NCBI GenBank assembly: GCA_036346255.1
Contig: CM070617.1
Coordinates: 28,447,080 to 28,511,079 of the forward strand
Source: Ampelocalamus luodianensis
Taxonomy: Eukaryota; Streptophyta; Magnoliopsida; Poales; Poaceae
Length of the DNA: 64,000 bases
Direction: 5' to 3'
Part shown: in pieces, positions 59,942 to 64,000 of the stretch
How the letters are laid out: each line of letters starts with the position of its first letter
Position numbering within the stretch: the first letter of the stretch is position 1
Translations under genes and position numbers: made by a program
Notes under the pieces: model-generated
Database searches by the model: none
The model's input: the letters and a program-made list of their open reading frames with translations, nothing else
Told to the model about the DNA's origin: nothing

Positions 59942-60052
59942 TTTGGTATGTCAAGGAGAGCACATGAATCGCTACTATAAATTTTATAATTTTATAACAG
60001 CAGGTGTAATTATGCTTACTTTCTGGTATGTCAAGGAGAGCACATGAATCAC
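59942..60052. repeat. Direct duplication of the end of the eIF3k exon
   Basis: TGGTATGTCAAGGAGAGCAC followed by ATGAATC occurs at about 59944 and again at 60024, 80 bases apart. The right copy is inside the exon 60078-60020; the left copy has no exon context. Confidence 0.85.
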
Positions 60053-61163
60053 ATAGGCTTGGATTGCCTGCTCAAAACCTACAAAAAAGACTCAATAGTA
60101 TAAGTAAAACTTAATCTGTAGATGAAACAAAAGAATACATAAAAGGGCATAAGATGGCATCCAATTGAAAAACTTAGAAAAACTCCATAGCAAGTTCCTG
60201 TTAGTACTTAGTACTAATAAAAATTCTAGCCAGCAGGTACCCTTTCTGGTGGAAAGAAATGACAATACAAATCGTGAAGTTATCATAAGACTTTACAATA
60301 TATTACCAACAATGCTTTAATGCCTCAAGAAATGTATATACCTGGAACAACATCCAATATGTTTCGGTTCTTTGCTGCCTCACCCCAAAACTGACGGGAC
60401 CTAGAGTCTGTAAGCAAATTAATTGAGGCTAACAGTGTATTCCACAGTGGTTCCTAGACATGTATACATTAGTCAGATAGTCAGATCAAGTGTGTACCTC
60501 CAGGTAGTGAGAAAGAACTATCAATGTATTGAATTGCTCCTCCATTTGCTAAAATAAAAGAGCATACAAGTCAGCTCCACATAATAGCAGAAAAATTTAT
60601 AAGACCATACATAAAAGGAGCACACGACACACAACTAAAAGGCAACAGGACATATCAAGTCTGTCATGTAATACATCTGTAAGACTAATTTGTCTGATGC
60701 AAAATTTAAAGTTTTCAATAACCACAAGGGATACTTCAAAATGGGAATACATGTTCCTTTGCATAATATTCTTGAATTCCATATGAGCGTATACCGAATA
60801 TAAAGTAAATAACTGAATATGCTTATTACATCAACTACAAGTCTAAGACATTATGAAATACTGCACATCTCCAGGTCTACAGATCTGATAATATTATTTG
60901 AAGGTCAATATAACAATTAGCTTCCATGGCAAATAGATCAATGAGTATTGAGTATTGACAGATAACTCAATACTTCTTAATTCTAGACACTCATAAGTTG
61001 CATGTTCAACAGCATTTGCTTGCAGAACATAAATATCTAAGGGATGAAAAAAGTTCGAATCCATATGATACACACAGGAGGTCAGAATATCTTTTCATAC
61101 CACATGTTCAAGATGTTTAAAAAAGCATAGGCTGAATTCAGGGGCTGACATTGCCATGGGGGC
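60020..61163 (-). pseudogene. eIF3 subunit K fragment, four exons, both ends missing
   Basis: Exons on the minus strand: 61163-61101 (APMAMSAPEFSLCFFKHLEH), 60548-60498 (QMEEQFNTLIVLSHYLE), 60407-60342 (SRSRQFWGEAAKNRNILDVV) and 60078-60020 (FEQAIQAYVIHVLSLTYQK). All have GT-AG sites. The order and text follow plant eIF3k (MPAPDFSLCL, VQMEEQF, RQFWDEAAK, VPGFEQAIQ). The third exon is out of phase with the second by one base, consistent with a one-base deletion near 60405. The N-terminal exons and everything after LTYQK are absent. eIF3k is a PCI-domain subunit of translation initiation factor 3; this copy cannot make it. Confidence 0.85.
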
Positions 61164-62808
61164 CTGTGAATAGAACAACATACACAGAGATAAAGAGTTG
61201 GAAGTGAACCAAGAAAGATTGTATTCATAAAGGAGACTGGGGAGAGGTTGAGGGTGATGGGGCGGTGGTTATGACGGGGTTGGGAGGGAGAGGGAGAGGG
61301 CGAGATGGTGGCGGTGGATTGGTCTTCGGCCTCACCGGGGAAGAAAGGGGGCGGCGGCGAAATTCTTTGGCTTGGCCAGCGGTGTGGAAGAAAGATGGTG
61401 AAGGCGAGGTTGAGGGGAGGATGGCGATGCTCTTGGCTCAGGATGGGTGGCTTTTATAGCCAAGGAGAGGCGGTAGCACCAGTGCATAGTGTTCCCTTTG
61501 GTGCTAGGCGCTAGTTGGATGGCAGACCAGCGCCTAGCGCCTAATCGCCACCTAGGCAGGATAAATCGCCTAGACGGACGCCTAGGGGAACACTGCCAGT
61601 GCATGGATCGGGCGGCCATGGCGTATGATGGTGACGTGGATGGCTATGAGCAATCGGCGTCGGGGAAGGGGGAAATTGGTGGCAGGGTGGCGTGGGTGGC
61701 AGCGGCGATCGTGGAGCAGCGAGCACGTGGCGGTGGCGGCGCGGGATGTGGCGTGGGCCAAGAAACGAGGCCGAGCGGTGTTGGTGCGGCGACTTAAATG
61801 CGTGGGTAAGGTGGTCGGCGAGGTGGCGCTACTGGCGAGATTTGGAGCGGAGCAAGGAAGAATGGCTGTGGAACACGGCGACTGGTGGAGCGACGCGAGG
61901 CAGAGGAGCACAAGGGTGGTGGCGGGTTTTGGAGAAAGGCGTTTTTGGCTTAGGAACACGGAAAGACCAAAAGGGAAAGAGGATTGATTTGAGATTTTCT
62001 GGATTGGAAAATAATTCAACCTCAAATCAAAACAACTCAAAAACTTCAATTTTTTCAGAAATTCGGGCTATTTCAAGCTTAGCACTGTCAGAGGTACATA
62101 CGATGATGAATCAGATTCGGGAGACATCAACCTCTTCAAATTGTGTAGTCTCAACGGCGGAACGAAATGAAGGAGAATAAAATCTTATCAACAGTAGAAA
62201 TTAATTTCATCCACAGGAAAAGGTAAATGTGCAGTGTGGATTAAGGAATGCAACTAGTCATGCTGACATCAGGTGTATAACAGCATTTAACATCGCGAAG
62301 AATGCTACAGCAACTCATTTGGTGGACTTAATACAGGAAAAATGTACAAACATCGACCAGTCTCTTTGGCTTGTTGCACCACCACTAGGCAATAGTTGAC
62401 GGCTTTTGATTCATTGTGCAGAAAAAAGTTATGACTATTGGTGGGTTCAGATAATCATAACATATTTTTTGGAGACCAGAACTACTTCCTACACCGGATA
62501 GAAACGCAAAGATTAATGTGATTTGAATCAGATCATCTAAATTGGAAATTCTCTGATTAATCGTAGAGAACAAAGATAAAAAAGGAACCGTGGACTTGCA
62601 CAAGATGATGTTGGCTATTTTTTTTGGAAACGATGTTGGCTAATTCAGTTATTCTCTGATTAAATAGGCAAGAGGTTAACGCTTAGCTATCTTCTCATCT
62701 GCGTGCAATCGTGAACGTTCGTTTCCAATCGGACAGTGTAGACAGAGTAGTTTGCTAGCAGCACGGGCCAAGCGAGCAGGCACTTAGATCTCTCTGTTTT
62801 GGGGAGGC
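61164..62808. other. Spacer between fragment cluster and RCC1 gene
   Basis: 61265-61480 and 61600-61990 are G-rich with shadow frames. Between them GCGCCTAGCGCCTAATCGCC and ACGCCTAGGGG at 61500-61590 resemble a dispersed grass repeat built on CGCCTAGGCG. The last 130 bases are the likely 5' UTR/promoter of the RCC1 gene. Confidence 0.4.
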
Positions 62809-63031
62809 ATGGAGGCGGTGGTGTCCCCAGCGGCGGCGGCGGCGCTGGAAGAGGAGCGGGAGGAAGATGAGGAGGCGTGGGCGTGGAGCTGGGGCGCGGG
62901 CACGGACGGGCAGCTCGGGAACGGCGGTTTCCAGGACCACCACTTCCCGCAGCCGCTTCTCCTCCCCCCTCGCTGCCGCGGTCGCGTCTCATTCGTTGCC
63001 GGCGGCGGCGCCCACGCCATCGCCCTCACAA
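62809..63031 (+). CDS. RCC1-repeat protein, first exon (gene continues right)
   Basis: ATG at 62809 begins MEAVVSPAAAAALEEERE. The first RCC1 blade follows: WAWSWGAGTDGQLGNGGFQD, LLLPPRCRGRVSFVAGG and GAHAIALTS. The exon ends at an ACAA|GTACGC donor at 63031. RCC1 repeats form seven-bladed propellers, as in the UV-B receptor UVR8 and relatives. The WSWG-G--GQLG and VAGG-HA-AL signatures are intact. Later exons are not found up to 64000; a repeat lies in the intron. It is partial because of the window, not evidently damaged. Confidence 0.82.
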
Positions 63032-63640
63032 GTACGCTCCACACGTCCCTTCAAATAATTTCCAGCTTGATAGGCTCTTTCGTCTCTTTCGTGATAGGAT
63101 TTGATCAGGCGGACTTAAACGGTTTCTTGGTTCTAATAATTGTTATGGAGATACTAGTGATAAGCGATTAGATACTTAGATTGATTGGTAATGAGCTTGT
63201 GCACGATAAGGTGGTTTTGGTAACCATAGCAGCAGTGATTGAGTTCAATTGGGAATTTGCGATCGCAGATTGCCCTTCTAGTGCACTCAGCTACTTCGAG
63301 GGCATTGATCCAGTGTCTCGTCTGGACAACTCTAACCCAGTCTTTTTAGCGAGAATCTGCATAGATTCATTCAGGAAGTGTATGCTGGACCTGTTGGTTG
63401 GTAGGAACAGATTTTCTATTGCACTAATCTTAAGCTGTTTCCTTGTCCTGAATCTGAACGTGGTAATTCAAGAGAAATTTTTTTATCCATAAATCCGTAC
63501 ACTGATACTGTACACCATTGTATTATTAAGTGGAGAAGCTAGCTCTTAAGTTGAGGTTCCACTTTCCATCTTGTTGAGTAATCAATGTTTAAGCATTTCG
63601 CCATGTTGGTCTATCCTTGGCGACTTTTCGGATCATGCAT
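63032..63640 (+). other. Intron 1 of the RCC1 gene
   Basis: T-rich and AT-rich sequence typical of a plant intron. No second RCC1 exon was recognised. Confidence 0.5.
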
Positions 63641-63649
63641 TTATAACGA

Positions 63650-64000
63650 GTAAAATACACTATGGGTTCTTAAACTTGTTCGGTTGGGTCACTTAGGCCC
63701 CCTATTTATGGAACTGCACAATCAGGTAAACTTGTTTAAACGTGTCACTAGAGGTCCCAAAGAGGGTTTGATGGGTTTGACTGCTGACGTGGAGGCTTGA
63801 CTCATGCCAGATGTGGCGCGAGCTCGAGCACTGCTGCACCGACGCCGACCAACCGTTGGACTATGAGCCCTCCCCAGATACCGCCGACCTTGACCGTGAG
63901 CGTGTGCGTCAGATCGCGCGCCGCCTCACTGCCTCTACCGACAGTCCAATCACCGCAGTGGCAGTGGCCACTAGGGAGTGGCTCGGTGAGACAGAGAGGC
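63650..64000 (+). mobile_element. Unclassified transposon end in RCC1 intron, with open frame to the edge
   Basis: CACTATGGGTTCTTAAACTTG, then GTCACTTAGGCC, CTGCACAATC and GACGTGGAGGCTTGAC, is the style of a dispersed grass element's terminal region. From the ATG at 63811 a frame (MWRELEHCCTDADQPLDYEP...) stays open for 63 codons to the window end. I do not recognise it. Confidence 0.35.

Noticed and set aside
1..64000. tRNA, rRNA or organellar insertions
   Set aside because: No clover-leaf tRNA, rRNA or plastid/mitochondrial gene text was recognised; the only tRNA-like boxes belong to the SINE at 58589-58736.

Overview
This is plant nuclear DNA from a grass (Poaceae). Genes are short, intron-containing and GC-rich in their first exons. 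They sit between grass-type transposable elements: an L1-clade LINE, a Copia element, Tourist-like MITEs, CACTA elements, TRIMs, a tRNA-derived SINE and tandem-repeat-filled LTR elements. The species cannot be fixed from sequence alone. Nothing prokaryotic, organellar or viral was seen.

Layout. 1-5.06 kb: 5' part of a decayed LINE on the minus strand, running off the left edge. 6.7-7.1 kb: a two-exon gene for a 68-aa conserved plant microprotein. 8.5-10.7 kb: two convergent arabinogalactan-peptide genes with a long foldback repeat and a MITE between them. 11.1-17.8 kb: a complete but broken Copia element with LTRs and a GTTAT target duplication. 18.1-18.8 kb: two MITEs in contact. 19.6-22.5 kb: a five-exon SOSEKI (DUF966) gene on the minus strand with a TRIM in its last intron. 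24.4-25.3 kb: a DUF3223 gene fragment and a Copia RT fragment. 25.3-32 kb: non-coding repetitive DNA. 33 kb: an FLZ zinc-finger gene fragment. 34.4-36.4 kb: an intact four-exon TPR gene of the SULFUR DEFICIENCY-INDUCED / MS5 family. 37.1-39.6 kb: a CYSTM gene on the minus strand with a CACTA remnant in its first intron. 40.5-42.1 kb: a CACTA deletion derivative with a GAT target duplication. 42.7-50.1 kb: a young non-autonomous LTR element with at least five tandem-repeat arrays, nested in an older element. 50.1-57.8 kb: repetitive non-coding DNA. 57.8-61.2 kb: a same-strand cluster of gene fragments (an unrecognised gene, M1 aminopeptidase, eIF3k) with a SINE. 62.8-64 kb: first exon of an RCC1-repeat gene that continues to the right.

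The genes show no shared pathway. Those that look functional are the microprotein, the two AG-peptides, SOSEKI (cell polarity), the TPR protein (sulfur limitation or meiosis family), CYSTM (membrane-associated stress peptide) and the RCC1 exon. The most interesting points are: (i) the LTR element built almost entirely of tandem arrays that are open in several frames; (ii) the in-frame 60-bp duplication of the CYSTM tail just behind a TAG stop; (iii) the chimeric gene-fragment cluster; and (iv) evidence that part of the apparent decay (Copia 3' LTR, parts of the arrays) is single-base deletion in homopolymers, i.e. possible assembly error.
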